DNA from: Prorocentrum cordatum
Lineage: Eukaryota > Sar > Dinophyceae > Prorocentrales > Prorocentraceae
Direction: 5' to 3'
Assembly: GCA_963575745.1 (NCBI GenBank)
Contig: CAUYUJ010022526.1
Span: forward strand, 263,152 to 327,151
DNA length: 64,000 nt
The position numbers and the translations under genes are program-made. Positions within the stretch are counted from its first letter, which is position 1, and each line of letters opens with the position of its first letter. This document shows positions 1-11,168 of this stretch, in pieces. Under the pieces are notes generated by a model, which had not been told where the DNA came from, ran no database searches, and saw nothing but the letters and a program-made list of their open reading frames with translations.

Positions 1-1324
1 TACCGCGTGCAGGTGCCTGCTGGGATGGAGGAGTTCTTCACCTTGCCTCCGATCCCTGCAAAGTATTTGATGCCCTTCGGATGCGTGGAGGCCGGCACGA
101 GGGGTGACGACCTCCTGCTCCCGCAAGTGGTGGTGCTCCCGATGGGCTTCGGCTGGGCCCTGCACCTGCGCCAGACGGTGCTGCAGACATCCCTGTGCCG
201 AGCCGGCTTCTCGCCCGAGAACCTGATCCTTGACGGCCATAGCGGCTGCCAGCTCTCTGACGACCCATCCTCGGTCGTGGGCGCCGGCTACGTGGACAAC
301 TACTTCGTCCTTGGCGGCTCCCCAAAGCACGTGAGCGAGCAGCTGCAGTATATCACCGACGACCTCCAACGGCATGGGCTCGCAGTTCATGACGTCGAGG
401 AGCCCTCCCAGGACTGCGACTTCCTGGGGCTGTCGCTGCGCGAGGGGCGCTGGCTCAGCCTTCGGACTCGCAACATCTGGCGCCTCCGCGCGGCCATCCG
501 CGGCGCCCTGCGCCGCCGGCTGATCAGCGGGTTCCTGTTGCGCTGTGCTCACCGGCCACATCACGCGGGCCCTTCTGCTTCGACGAGAGATGCTGTGCGT
601 GCTGGGGGCGACCTACGCATTCATTCAGGCCACCGGGCCCACGGCGGCGCCCCTGTGGCCTGCGGCGCGACAGGAGCTCCAGCTAATTCACGACCTGCTG
701 CCCCTTTGCACGGCCGGCCTGGGCGCCCCCTGGCACGGGCGCGTCGCGTGTGCAGACGCCTCTCCGTGGGGACTGGGTGTCGTTGCTCGCCGCGCCCCAA
801 AGGACCTCGCGGGCGCCGCGGGCCGAGTTGCTGACAAGTGGAGGTGCAAAGTCGAGGGAGGAGCGCAGGCGAGAGCTCGCACTGTAGGAGTGTCGGAGGA
901 GACTGACGCCGCCGCCGCCGACCTCGGCTACCCCCCCTCGTTCGACAGCTCGGACAACGCGAACGTCGGTCCCGGGGGGAAGGGGGCGCAGGACGAGCTG
1001 GGGCGTTCGGCGCTCGATCCTCGCCCGCCCGTCGACTTCGAGGAGGTCCCCGCGCACTTCATTCGGGAGTCGGCCTGGGGCTCGGTCGCCGCGGTCTTCG
1101 TCGACGGTCAGGCCGACATCTTGGCCTTGGAGGTGGAGGTTCTCGTTCTTGGGTATCGCCATCTGCTACGGTCCACGTCTTCGTTCGGGTCCTGGTTCCT
1201 CGTCCTCTCCGACAACCTGCCCTTGGTCCTGTCGGTCGGGAAGGGCCAGGCTCGCAGCAGGCACCTCCAGAGCACCCTTCGCAATATCTGCGCGCTCTCC
1301 GTGGCCACTGGCTCAACCCTGTCT
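1..1324 (+). pseudogene. Reverse transcriptase / RNase H of YR-1 (5' partial, frameshifted, interrupted)
   Basis: The reading frame enters from the left edge and covers the palm of a retroelement reverse transcriptase followed by RNase H. Visible RT motifs are LPMGFGWAL (motif B region, about 142-168) and GYVDNYFVLG with the catalytic box YVDN at 289-300. One extra T at 544 shifts the frame; the sequence continues in the next frame from 545 (VLTGHITRALL), matching VIVGHIAW of YR-3. RNase H acidic residues are visible in CADASPWGLGV, VEVLVLGYRHLL, LSDNLPL and, beyond the insertion, NPAD at about 15580. The frame is then cut at 1324 by the inserted transposon. The product would copy the element RNA into DNA and remove template RNA. 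Retroelement identity is strong; loss of function is inferred from the breaks. Confidence 0.85.
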
Positions 1325-1365
1325 CCCTGAGGTCCCAGGGTTCTTGCGTTAAGAACCTAGATGTT
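1325..1365 (+). repeat. Left 41-bp terminal inverted repeat of the DNA transposon
   Basis: Identical, as reverse complement, to 15517-15557. It begins CCCTGAGGTCCCAGGG and contains TTCTTGCGTTAAGAACC. The CT target duplicate is at 1323-1324. Confidence 0.95.
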
Positions 1366-1420
1366 AGGTTCTTGCGTTAAGATCCCGTTTCTTGCGTTTA
1401 GATCCCAAGTGGTCTTAACC
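1366..1420 (+). repeat. Subterminal repeats, left end of the DNA transposon
   Basis: Two further variants of the TIR core follow the TIR: GGTTCTTGCGTTAAGATCCC and TTTCTTGCGTTTAGATCCC. Such clustered short repeats are the binding sites of TNPA-like proteins in En/Spm elements; that role here is inference. Confidence 0.7.
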
Positions 1421-1913
1421 CCCATGTTAAAATAAAATGCCCGAGAACATAATACATTCATATATTTCTGCAAGAAAAACAGCAAAACGATATCTACATA
1501 TAGTATATGGTTTGCGATGTGTCCAACTTTCAACGCGGATGATAAATGTAAGAGAGGGAAACGCGCACATGACTTAATTGCTTCGCGTTGCTTGGCATTG
1601 CTGTGCATTGCCTCTCGTTGCGTTGTTTGACATTGCTCCGCATTGCTGCGCTCAGACATCGCGGGGGGTTTCCAGCGCGCCCGTCCGTGCAGTCACGGTG
1701 GCGGATCCATTTGTATAAACAAATGCGCCCAGACGGGTCGGGGGATTCAGATGCCCCTCCTTTCTCGATCGAAGTCGGTGGCCGCAAGGCTTTCGGGCAG
1801 AGGGAAACTGACGAGGGGGAGGGCGAGAAGGCGAAGTCTTCTCGAGGAGCGGACGGGGTGGCGCCGCTGCCGTTTGGAATCAAGCCATACAGCGGCAACG
1901 TGCTACACGCACC
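1421..1913. repeat. AT-richer lead region with a GCATTGC satellite patch (1573-1650)
   Basis: The stretch 1421-1570 is AT-rich and shows no convincing coding potential. At 1573-1650 there are tandem-like TTGC/GCATTGC words on a roughly 10-base spacing, the same words as at 44178-44292 and, in reverse orientation, 63417-63900. From 1660 to 1913 nothing was recognised; it may be promoter or 5' leader of gene A, which starts at 1914. Confidence 0.55.
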
Positions 1914-4463
1914 ATGGCCCCTCGCAGGAAGAGGCCAGCAGCCGCGAATGCCGCGGTGGATGGCGACGACTTCGACGACGACAGCGGCGAGGCTGCGCCC
2001 CGCGGCCGCGTCCACGGCGCGAACGCCGACACGTTGAAGGAGGTGCTGGGGCCGATGGTGACCTCGAGCGTGCGCTACCACTACAGAGAGAATGTGGGCT
2101 CTGGCCCGATGAACACCGACATCCTGAAGCAACACTTCGGCACGATCGCGGCAGTGCTCAAGGAGTACCCCAACGGCAGCGTGACGCAGAGCACGGCGTT
2201 CGACGTCTTCTCTCACTTTGCGCGGGTGAATGATGAGCATTGGCATCTCGGACCAGAGAAAACAGGATGGGCTACCTCGCAGGCAAAACGCTTGAGGGCG
2301 ATGCTCAGGGACGTCAGCCAGCAGATCCTTAAGGTGAGGAAGAACCCGACCAGGAAGGCGCCGCAGTGGCTCCTCCCGTTCATGAAGGCGACGATGACGC
2401 CCGAGGAACATCGGGCTTAAATGTTATCGGAGGGGGGGTAGGAGGAGGAGGAGGAGGAGGAGGAGGAGGGGGGGGAGGAGGAGGAGGAGGAGGAGCAGGA
2501 GGAGGAGGAGGAGGGGGAGGAGCAGGCGCAAGAGCATGGGCAGGAACAGGATGAGGCAGACGAGCACTAGCAGCAACAGCATAATAAGGGAAGTCGTTTT
2601 GGGGGATGGCAGAATGAGGTCAGAGTTCGGAGTGGTGGGGGGGGAATTCATCGACCAATCCATCGCGCGTCCATCGGCGGCGATGGACATGCGATGGAGT
2701 TGCGATGGGCACCCCTTCCACCACCCCGAACTCTGGCCTCGCGACCCCCCAGCTCACCGGTACTCCCCGCAGGAGCTCGCGAAGGCGGAGCCCGTCGCGA
2801 GCGCGGAGGTGCCCGACGCCGCAGCGCCCAACCACACCGAGGACGCGCCTCCTCCACCTCCTCCCACTCCTCCTATTCCGCACCCTCTCATCGGAAGGAG
2901 GCCGAGGACACGTTCGTGAAATACGCATACGAGTACGACGAGGAGATGCAGGCAGTCGGGGTAAATGCAACCCCGTCCTCCTCGTTATCCTATTCCTCCT
3001 TCTCATCCTCCTCCTGATCCTCCTCTCTTCCTCCTCCTCCTCCTCCTCCTCCTCCTCCTCCTCCTCCTCCTCCTCCTTCTCCTCCTCCTCCTCCTCCTCG
3101 TCCTCCTCCTCCTCCCACATTCGCCGCTCCGTTATTATGCATCCTCGTCATCTTCGTTCTTGCACTCGACCTCGTCCTCGTCCTCCTCATGTCCTGTCTT
3201 CTTCGACGTCCTCCTCGCCTTCGTTCTTCAATCCTCGCTATTTCACTAGATGTCATACTCCCTGTCCTTATCCTGCCCTTCATCCTCATCCTCCGTGTCC
3301 TTTATCTTCATCTTCTTCGTTCTTTCACTCGATCTTCTCCTCATCATCTCCCTCCTCTTCCCTCTTGCACTCGCCCTCCTCCTCCGCCGCCTCCTCCTCC
3401 TCCTCTCTCGACCTCCTACTCCTCCATCCTCATCCTGCCTTGACCTTACTCCTACCCCCCCTCCTCGTCAAGGGGGGGGGAAGGGCGGTTGAGCTTATTT
3501 TGAGGAGGAGGAGGGGGAGGAGGAGGTGGAGGAGGAGGAGGAGGAGGAGGGGGAGGAGGAGGAGGAGGAGGAGGGAGGAGGAGGAGGAGGAGGAGGCGGA
3601 GGAGGGGGAGGAGGAGAACGGTGAGGAGGGGGAGTCGGGGTCGCTTGCGCTTCCCCCAGGCTGCTTTCAGGCGCGAGGTCTGGAAGAAGCCCAACGGCGA
3701 GGAGTACCAGACGAAGAAGATCAAGTCGGTGACAGCGCCCCAGAGGCCATCGCCAGACTGCGACGACAACGCCCACCCCGTGGTGAAGTTCAAGAACACA
3801 GACGGCTCGGGCGACACGTGCACGATCGAGACTGTGACGGTGGGGCAGCTGCTGAAGAGGCCTACGACAGGAGAAGCGACGATGGGCACGAACAAGGTTG
3901 AAGAGTGGAACGTGAACGCGTTCGACGGGAGATTGGTCTTGCGCTGGAACGAAGAGAAAGAGAACAAGGAAAAGAACCGCAAGCGCAGCATGATGCTGCA
4001 GCTCCAGTTCCACGGCAGCTCGGAAGGCACGAAGCAGATCGCCCAGGTCGCGACGACAGACCTCGACGAAGTTGCCGTGGCCAAGGCCGACAAGTTCATG
4101 AAGCAGCTGGGACGCGACTTCTCCGACGGCAAGCTGGGCGGGGACTTTGCCGAGAGCAAGGCCGAGGCAAAGAAGCGCAGGGGTGACTGGCAGGCGGCGG
4201 TTCCCCCGAAACAGACGGCCGAGAAGAAGAAGGTGTTGGCCGCGAAGAGGCCTGCCGTGGCGACCGCTCGCGACGTCGAGCCGACGAAGGCTGCCAAGAA
4301 GGCGAACGGTGGGCCCGAGACGCACCCCGAGGTCGAGCAGGCAACTGGTGACACCTACCCCGTCACGCCCGTCAAGGTTCCGAGGGCCAAGCAGCCCGTG
4401 GGCGCCACCGCCATCCCCACGGCCATCCCCGAGGCCGAGCCGATCTCGTCGGACACTGAGTGA
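1914..4463 (+). CDS. Gene A: four-exon, Lys-rich protein of unknown function, carried by the DNA transposon
   Basis: Best reading is join(1914-2387, 2773-2841, 2898-2951, 3660-4463), all introns in phase 0, giving about 466 residues. It starts MAPRRKRPAAAN, a basic nuclear-type N terminus. The donors would be AAG|GC (2388), GAG|GA (2842) and CAG|GC (2952), the acceptors CAG|G, AAG|G and CAG|G; such GC and GA donors are known in dinoflagellates. Exon 4 begins AAFRREVWKKPNG and is rich in Lys and Glu, with a C-terminal Ala/Lys/Pro tail ending SSDTE. No catalytic domain was recognised. Intron 1 holds GGA repeats and a GATGGAG palindrome; intron 3 holds a TCC tract facing a GGA tract. It could be a DNA-binding accessory (TNPA-like) protein, but that is only a guess from position and charge. 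Exon 2-3 boundaries are the least certain. Confidence 0.6.
2388..2772 (+). repeat. Intron 1 of gene A: GGA tract plus GATGGAG palindrome
   Basis: A GGA-rich run occupies about 2437-2525, and 2649-2710 holds facing copies of CCATCG and CGATGGAG. Poly-Gly, poly-Leu and Arg/Glu ORFs on both strands here are repeat artefacts. Confidence 0.6.
2952..3659 (+). repeat. Intron 3 of gene A: inverted TCC and GGA arrays
   Basis: A TCC array (about 3025-3115, then degenerate pyrimidine-rich sequence to 3450) faces a GGA array (about 3500-3615), so the intron can fold back on itself. It ends in a strong acceptor, TTCCCCCAG at 3651-3659. Confidence 0.65.
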
Positions 4464-5365
4464 GGCTGGCTAGGCAAAACCATTTCCGAAAAGATTCGAG
4501 GGGGAATCTGATAGTGAAAACTGTAACTCTGCTATCCCCTCGCACCCCGCTCCAGCAGGGCCCACCCCTCCGATCGAAACACAGTCGAACGCCGAACAGC
4601 TTGACCCAAAATGGCTACGGAGGAAGAGGAGGAGGAGGAGGAGGAGGAGGAGGAGGAGGAGGGGGAGGAGGAGGGGGGCAGGGGCAATGAGGAGGAGGAT
4701 GTGGAAGCGAAGATGGGGACGATGAGGATGAGTGGGGTTGATGGTTCAGAATCGCCAACGGCACCGCTTCTGGGAACAATTTCAGGGAGAGTCGGGCGTT
4801 GATTAGTTGCAGGGCCATGCCCGCGAGGCCCAGGTTCTGGCCCGAGACGGGGTCTCAGGTTCTGTTTGGGACGACGACGACGACGACCAAGTCAAGACCC
4901 ACGTCCAACGGACCAACACCAACCTACCCCACCAACACCACCACCCCACCACCAGCACTGCACCAGCGACCAGCACCAGCTCCAGCTACCAGCACAGAAC
5001 CTTCACCGAGCACCAGCCACCCAGCTCGACCACACACCACCACCACTACAACCATTCACCACCACCACAAACTCAACACACAACACAACTCCACCACCAC
5101 CCGAGCCACATCACCAGCACAGCACCTGCACCAGCAACGCACAACGCACCAAGCACCAAGCAAACAGCACCAGCAACCAGAACAACCAACCACACCAACA
5201 CACCACCACCACAACCACCGCCTGCTTTTGAACGCAGCGATAGCACGATCTGGATAAGGGCGTTGCGTCGTTTCTTGATTTCATGAGGAGTGGCAAGCCC
5301 TCTTGCCTAGAGTCCTCGAGTTCACACTGAGACCAGCTAATTTCAGAGAGACTCGTATCTGGCGG
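4464..5365. other. Intergenic stretch between genes A and B with GGA run and CA/ACC-rich tract
   Basis: A GGA run lies at 4620-4690. From about 4885 to 5222 the + strand is almost free of G and made of ACC/CAC/CAA words, giving His/Thr/Pro/Gln ORFs in three frames, which marks low-complexity DNA rather than a gene. A spliced-leader-like sequence lies at 4600-4621 (listed separately). Confidence 0.6.
4600..4621 (-). other. Dinoflagellate spliced-leader relic
   Basis: Read on the minus strand, this 22-base stretch matches the dinoflagellate trans-spliced leader (a D base followed by CCGTAGCCATTTTGG and CTCAAG) at 21 of 22 positions; position 17 is G instead of C. It is followed on that strand by CTGTTCGG, not by GT, so it is not an SL RNA gene. 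It fits a relic leader left when a trans-spliced mRNA was copied back into the genome, as described for dinoflagellates. What gene it once led was not recognised; it points antisense into the tail of gene A. Confidence 0.8.
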
Positions 5366-6528
5366 ATGTTGGCTGCCTCGTCGGCCAGTGGCCCAGCGGG
5401 TGACGGAGTTCCAATGGCCGAGGTCCTAAGCTCCCAGTCGGGCTCTGAGAGCACCGAGCCACCAGAGGGTGGCCACGGCCAAGAGACGGCCGACTTCTAC
5501 TCGGAGAGGCGCCGCAAAAGGCTTTGCAAGGGGAAGATGGCAGACCGCCCCCGCGACGACCAGAGCGCCCTTGCCGAAGCCCAAGAAGAAAGCTCTGACG
5601 ACAAGCCGCTCCAGCCGCAGATCGCTGCGGGGACGCCCCGGGAGACGCCCGCGCAGAGCCACCAGAATGAGGAGGACGCCAATCCTGAGAGCATCGATCA
5701 GCTGATGGAGCAGGCCCTCGACGGCGCCGCCAACGGCGGCGCGGCGACCAGTGCAGAGGGCAGCGTCGAGGCGACGGCCGCCCAGACGCCCAGCGACGCG
5801 GCGACGGCCGCCCAGACGCCCAGCGGAGAGCCCAGCGTCGCGGCGACGGCCGCCCAGGCGCCCGCGACAGCGGCGCCGCCTCGGGCCCCAGCCGGTGACC
5901 AGGATGAGGACGACTACGAGGACACCTACTCTGAATGGGATGACTCGGGCGTCCTCCCCCCTCCTCCTCCTCTACAGGAGGAGAAGTAGGGGGATGAGGA
6001 GGAGGAGGAGGAGGATGAGGAGGAGAAGGAGGAGGAGGATGAGGAGGAGGAGGAGGAGGAGGAGGGGAAGGAGGAGGATGCGGGGGGAGGGCGAGAGGGC
6101 AAGGGGGTGCGCGCCCCAGAAGGACAGCCCCGCTACGCCCTTGTACAACAACGCGGTGGTCGAGGACGCGATCTTCGCCTTGGATAAGAACAAGCTTCTT
6201 GAGGCGATGGGGGCTCTTTCACTGCCCACCCATTAGCTTCAGATGAATATCAGAGGCGGTGGGGGGGGCGGTGGAGGGCGAGGGCTCCATCGCGACCCCA
6301 TCGCGACTCCATCGCACGCGATGGAGTTGCGATGGAGTCGCGATGGAGTTACCCCGAAAGGCTGCGAAGGGCACTGACATCATAGCGCTCATGAATGCCA
6401 ACCTTGCCAAGAAGAACAACCAGGCCGACAAAATCCAGAAGGAGTCAGCTGGCGACGTCTTTAAGGCAACGAACATGCTCTATTCCATCGCCGAGAAGAC
6501 CATGAGCAGCATTAACAAAGGTCCCTGA
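5366..6528 (+). CDS. Gene B: acidic multi-exon protein of unknown function in the DNA transposon
   Basis: Exon 1 starts at ATG 5366 (MLAASSASG; a second ATG lies at 5414, MAEVLSSQSG) and runs to about 5953; its donor is not clear. It is rich in Glu, Asp, Ala and Gln and has a short repeat, TAAQTPSDAA / TAAQTPSGEP. A GGA-filled intron follows, then exon 2 (6120 or 6123 to 6212; DSPATPLYNNAVVEDAIF), a clean GC-AG intron (6213-6360), and exon 3 (6361-6528), which reads on in frame as AAKGTDIIALMNANLAKKNN and stops at TGA 6526-6528. The last part is helical and Lys/Asn-rich. No known domain was seen. Gene C starts two bases later, so the two may be translated from one message or be parts of one gene with a missed splice. 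Confidence 0.5.
6213..6360 (+). repeat. 148-bp GC-AG intron made largely of a GATGGAG palindrome
   Basis: The intron starts GCTCTTTC after GGG and ends CCCCGAAAG before GCTGCG. Its second half (6286-6350) has three CCATCGCGAC-type words facing three CGATGGAG words, forming a strong hairpin. Splicing keeps phase 0. This resembles an introner-like element, a known way in which intron copies spread in some protists. Confidence 0.65.
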
Positions 6529-6529
6529 G

Positions 6530-7800
6530 ATGGCGGGGGAGCCCGAGTACGAGACGAACGCTGCGGTTGCAGCAGAGTTGAAATTCTGGGAAGACGTGAA
6601 AACCATGGGCTTCGAAGTTCCGACGTCTGGAAAAATACATGCGGTAGCCCTCAGGTGGGATAGGAAATGCAAGTCAGATAAGGAGTTCAAGAAACGCTAC
6701 GAGTCGGAGATCGGCGCCGAGGCGAAACGCACGTTCAGGACCAATTGGGCAAAGGAGAAGTACGAGGAGGCCAAGGAGAAGAGGAAGAAGGTGGACTTGC
6801 GCTACAAGAAGACCATCAAGAAGAGGACAGGAATGCGGCAAGACGACGACTTTGAACGCCCTCAGGAAGTTCCCCCCCCTCGGGCGCATTGCGTGGCTCG
6901 AGGGGGGGGGGGGGGGGGGGGGGGGGGGGCGCGGAGGGCTTCGCGGCGGCCGTGGGCAGCGCCATATCGCGCTTGATGGCAGGGCCAAAGTATTTCACAC
7001 TCCACAGCTTTACACGGCGCATTCGCTGGAGCTATTCAGTCGATGAGGAGGAAGAGGGCATTGAGGAGCAATGGGAGCTCGAGATGGAGTGGATCCACAA
7101 GATCGGGAACGGGGAGGTCGCCACGCCCGCGGACCAGGGCGCGCTGGACACCCCGCCGAAGGAGAATCCCGAGGAGGCCAAGGCGGAGATCGCGGAGGGC
7201 TCCAAGGGGATTCAACGGACCCGCAAGCGTGGGGCCGAGGGCGAGGAGGCTGGGGGCACTGGCGATGCGGACCCCGCCGTGGCGAAGGCAAAGGCGAAGG
7301 CGCTGGCCGCGGAGAAGGCCAAGGCTCGCAAGGAGAAGGCGGCGGCGGCCGCCAAGGACAAGGGCTCCGCCAAGAAAGCGGGCGAGGGCAGCCAAGAGAG
7401 GCCGCGGGGCCTCGCGTCTCTCAAGGGCAACGCGGAGAGTAAGGCGAAGCAGATGCGGAACAACGTCGCCTGCATGCTGGTCCAGACGAGGTCGTTCAAG
7501 GAAGAGGTCGCTGCCCAAGCTGGCGAGTGGGCAACGAAAGACGTCGAGATGTTCGACAAGCTCTACTCCGACTTGGAGGGCAAGCTCATCCCTGGCAGCT
7601 TCAACGACAAGTGTCTGAAGTCGACCGACCACGCGGAGCTCAAGAAGGAGATGGTCCAGTCGCACGGCCCCGAGGCATTCGCCAGCAAGCTCGAGGCGTT
7701 CAGCGTGGAGGTCGACGCGGTATCGTTGAAGCTCCAGGACCACATGAAGTTCATGAAGAACCAGCTGCAGCCCCGCATGTCCTCGTCTTCGGCGGCCTGA
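6530..7800 (+). CDS. Gene C: Lys/Glu-rich, coiled-coil-like protein of unknown function in the DNA transposon
   Basis: It starts at ATG 6530 (MAGEPEYETNAAVAAEL), directly after the stop of gene B. The first exon runs to about 6865 and is rich in Lys/Glu helices (KRTFRTNWAKEKYEEAKEK). A G-run intron (poly-G at 6901-6929) follows, and the second exon begins at about 6983 (GPKYFTLHSFTRRIRWSYS) and ends MSSSSAA at 7798-7800. The middle is a long Ala/Lys/Glu stretch (about 7270-7400) likely to be helical or coiled coil; the end (KLEAFSVEVDAVSLKLQDHM) also looks helical. No enzyme motif was seen. Exact splice sites of the poly-G intron could not be fixed. Confidence 0.5.
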
Positions 7801-8863
7801 CGGTCTACTTGATTGTGGGCTACCACTTCGGATCAAGCTGCAGTACATCGCAAGATGCTCGATCGGGGGGCCGTGCCTGGGGGGCGAGTTCTGAGCGAGC
7901 ACTGCATGGCGCAGTGAACTCTGATCTGCTTGAGCCCAGTGACTTTGGGAGTTGCCGCCTACGGGCAGCGCGCAGGCACGTGCGAGGGAGGATGAGGATG
8001 AGGGCGAGGGGGGATGAGGATGAGGGCGAGGAGGAGGAGGATGGAGGATGGAGGATGGAGGGGGAAGACGACAAGGGGGGAGGGGGATGGAGAGAAGGCC
8101 TCCTCCTCCACCCTCCTCCCCCTCCCCATCGCCCTACTCCTCCTATTCCCCGTCCGTCCTTCTCCCGACAACCCGCCCTTTCCTACCTCAGGGGCTCGGC
8201 TGCATGGCGTTGGCCATCGCGATTGCGCTCGTGCTTGCGTAGTCTGGCATTTCTTCTGCCTGAAACGCAGATTTCAGAAGAAACACGCGAACTGAGCCCG
8301 AAACCCACCGATGGACGACCGATGGAAACGCGATGGAAACGCGACCGATGGACGACCGATGGAGGACCGATGGAATCGAGCCCTCGCCTGAGACATCCTC
8401 ACAATTTGAGCGATGGATCGCTGTCGGTGGACCGGCGGAGGCCCGAGGGGCGACCGATGGAAGAGCGATGGAACACCGATGGAGGAGGGTGGAGGGCCAA
8501 AGGCTTTTAAGAGCAAATACAACATATTTCAGGCAGGAGTGCAGCGGCTGCTCGCGTTTGTGGCTGCAGTGGCGCACTTTCGATCGGAATAGGTGTTGTT
8601 CCAGGCGTTGCGAAAGAGTTGCGCGTCAGATGCCGCCGATACTCACCGCGGGGATGGGTCAGAACGCTGTCATGTGGGCGAACGTGTGCGCAACTTCTCG
8701 CGCGTGCAGTGTGCGTGTGGGTTCCAGAAGATACCCAGTGAGTTGCACTTGGTCTCTAAGGGCCCCCACCCCACATGGCGAGTGCACCTGCCGTAATCAG
8801 TTGCCCAAGTTCGTAGCAATAGGTTGCCCCCCTTTTGGTATACATCGCGCCGTGGCAGCTTCG
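7801..8863. other. Intergenic or intronic region before the transposase, with CGATGGA palindromes
   Basis: GGATGAGG-type purine repeats lie at 7985-8100 and pyrimidine-rich DNA at 8100-8165. From 8305 to 8490 there are many CGATGGA words, part of the same palindromic family as 6286-6350. The open frame upstream of 8864 is continuous with the transposase but has no coding signal that I trust. It may hold the 5' exons or promoter. Confidence 0.45.
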
Positions 8864-11168
8864 ATGGATCGCGCTTCCGAGGTGGAGCGAGAGTTGCTTC
8901 GAGCTAAATGGAGGACTGCTGGTGCACATTTGCTCAAACATTTGATCTCGTTGAAAGCAGCGGGTAAAATTTCAGCACGGGATCTCTGCGTAGCAGCCCA
9001 CTACTGTCACGAAGCTGGAGTCTTAGGAGCTGATTATTCTCGGTACGCCCTACCCCCTGGTAAACAAACAGGAAAGTACCAGCGTAAACTCGACTCAGTT
9101 TTACCAGGCCCTGGTCCGATCATATGGGAAACTGTGCCCGTCATGTCACATCACGACATAAAACGCACAGAGCAATCGATTCCCTTTTCTGCCATGTGGG
9201 AGGTTATCAGTAGCGACATTGAGAAGGACCCAACGATTCTCGCAGCTGTTCCAAATATGGAATGGCCGAAAGTTTATCATGAACATCCCGTGGTACGCGA
9301 TGCCCTCGCCCGAGGGGATCCTCAACCCTTACCCCTCGCAGTGTTCATGGACGGGGTTAGATGCACGTCACAGATTGCGGGCAGGGCGGATAGTATTCTT
9401 GGTATGTGGGTAGTGAACTTAGTCACATCTAGAAGATATGATTTCGGATGCGAGCGCATGCTTGAGATATGCAGGTGCGGTTGTAGGGGGTGGGACACAA
9501 CCTTTCCCGTGCTCAATTGTTTCGGTTGGCAGCTGGCCCAACTTGCTGAGGGTCGCAGGTTTGAGCAGCGCCATGACCACGCAGAGTACGCCGTAGATGA
9601 TCCTGTTGCATTGCTCCGTGCCGAAAAGGGCATCTCGCTCGGGTTTAGGGCGGCAGTTATTTGGCTGAAAGGAGATCTCGCCGAATTCTCGCACACACTT
9701 GGCTTCCCGAGTGTATCGTCCAAGTTTCATTTATGCCCGTTCTGTGATTGCGCGTCAGGTAATTGCCATGATTACGAAGCATGCAGGGTTGACCACTCCC
9801 CGTGGGGCCTCAAGAATAATCAGTCATACATGGCAGCCTGTCGGGACAGATGCAAGACTGTAGTTATCGCTGATGAAGGGGAGAGGCGGAGCATAATAGA
9901 GACGGGTCGCCTGACCCCAATGGATGGGAAAGGGTATTGGGGGCAAACATTGATGAGCGGGGTACCGCGTCTAGGGCTGCAAGCCGGTGATCGACCCGAG
10001 CCCTTCGACGGACTCACCGACCCAGCGAAGCTGGAATCTGTGGATTTGCCAGCGCACCTTCTGTTCTGGAGGCCTACTCTGACGGGGGACAGAAAACTGT
10101 TGGACCCCGTCGTACATCCATTTCCATTGATCTCAGATCAGAGGACGGGGATTGGGATAGAGAACATAACACTCGATACATTGCACGTTTTGTATTTCGG
10201 GCCTGTACAACGCTGGGCGTCAACAGTGACCTGGAGAATATTATTTCATAACCCGTGGGGCGTTCGGGCAAACACATTGGAAAACAGATTGGACATAGGT
10301 GCAAAACATCTTAGGGCAGATTTGCTGGAATGGCAAGAAGGCAAGGTAGAACCAGGTGATATGATTAACGATTTGACGCTGTCAATGCTGGGTGATAGAC
10401 GCGACGCCAGGGATTCCGTGGAGCTGGCTCACCCAGGCTGCGCAATGAAACTAAAAGGCCATGAAAACGGCCTGATATTGTTATGGGCGTGTGATTTGCT
10501 GGGGAGGCTCGGGGATGGTATACCGTTTCAGCGTGAGTTATCACGCGCGGGCGTTGCGCTATGCAGGTTTTTGGAAACGATTCGCTCGGCGCCGAGGGTG
10601 CCCTCAAATGAACAGTGCGAGTTGTTGTTTGAGGACATGTTGAGCGCGAACATAGCAAGTAAATCAGCGAATATTCAACTAGTACCCAAGCACCATTTCT
10701 TCTACGAGCTCGCCAGAAGGGCTGCGCTTTCTGTTTTTTTTTTTCTTGCAGTGTAGGGGACATGGGGCTTGGCAGGTGTAGGGGTTATGTTAATTCAGGA
10801 GGGGGTGGGTTCTCTTTTTGGGCCAACATGGGCCCCTCGGGATCTGTTCCGATATAGCGACGGTGGCCCGTGGTTCGTGGCTCGTGGCCCGCTGCTGAGG
10901 ATTCAAAACGTCGGCGCACAGGGTGCCGTATCTTGGCAACCCCACCTCGTGCGCATGCTGGAAAGACGAGGCACTAAATGCCGTGCTTCGTTCGTTTGCT
11001 GAGGTGGCCCACAGGAGCACGTTTTATATGCGCATACATTTGTCGTTCAACCTCGTGGCACATTTACGCCTCAATCCTTTCATTGCAGCGCACCTAGATA
11101 CTTCGGATAGTGGACTTGCCTTCGATGACGAAGACGTGGACTTCAGCAGTGCCATCCTGGATAGTTGA
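8864..11168 (+). CDS. Candidate DDE-type transposase of the nested DNA transposon
   Basis: The main exon runs from ATG 8864 (MDRASEVERELLRAKW) to about 10720, and a C-terminal exon from about 10922 (VPYLGNPTSCACWKDEALN) to TGA at 11166-11168, together about 700 residues. The frame between them runs into a T-rich stretch, so an intron is inferred; its donor could not be fixed. Candidate acidic catalytic residues are Asp in VFMDGVR (residue about 163), Asp in LKGDLAEF (about 271) and Asp in LDTLHVLYFG (about 438). A cysteine cluster CPFCDCASGNC (from about residue 291) resembles a small zinc-binding insert. It lies inside an element with perfect TIRs, which supports a transposase role, but family membership (CMC, Tnp2-like) is inference. 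Codon use is less GC-rich than genes A to D. Confidence 0.6.

Noticed and set aside
3452-4354. Long minus-strand ORF opposite gene A
   Set aside because: It is GC-rich shadow coding; composition turns to poly-Pro at the GGA array and it has no coherent domain, whereas the + strand gives a spliced frame.
7036-7902. Long minus-strand ORF opposite gene C
   Set aside because: Mirror of the Ala/Lys/Glu-rich exon; Leu/Arg-rich composition follows from the complement.
10735-10755. Poly-T plus CTTGCAG as the acceptor of the last transposase intron
   Set aside because: It is a good splice acceptor by itself, but the sequence after it (TGTAGGGG) does not continue the protein; the frame resumes only near 10922.
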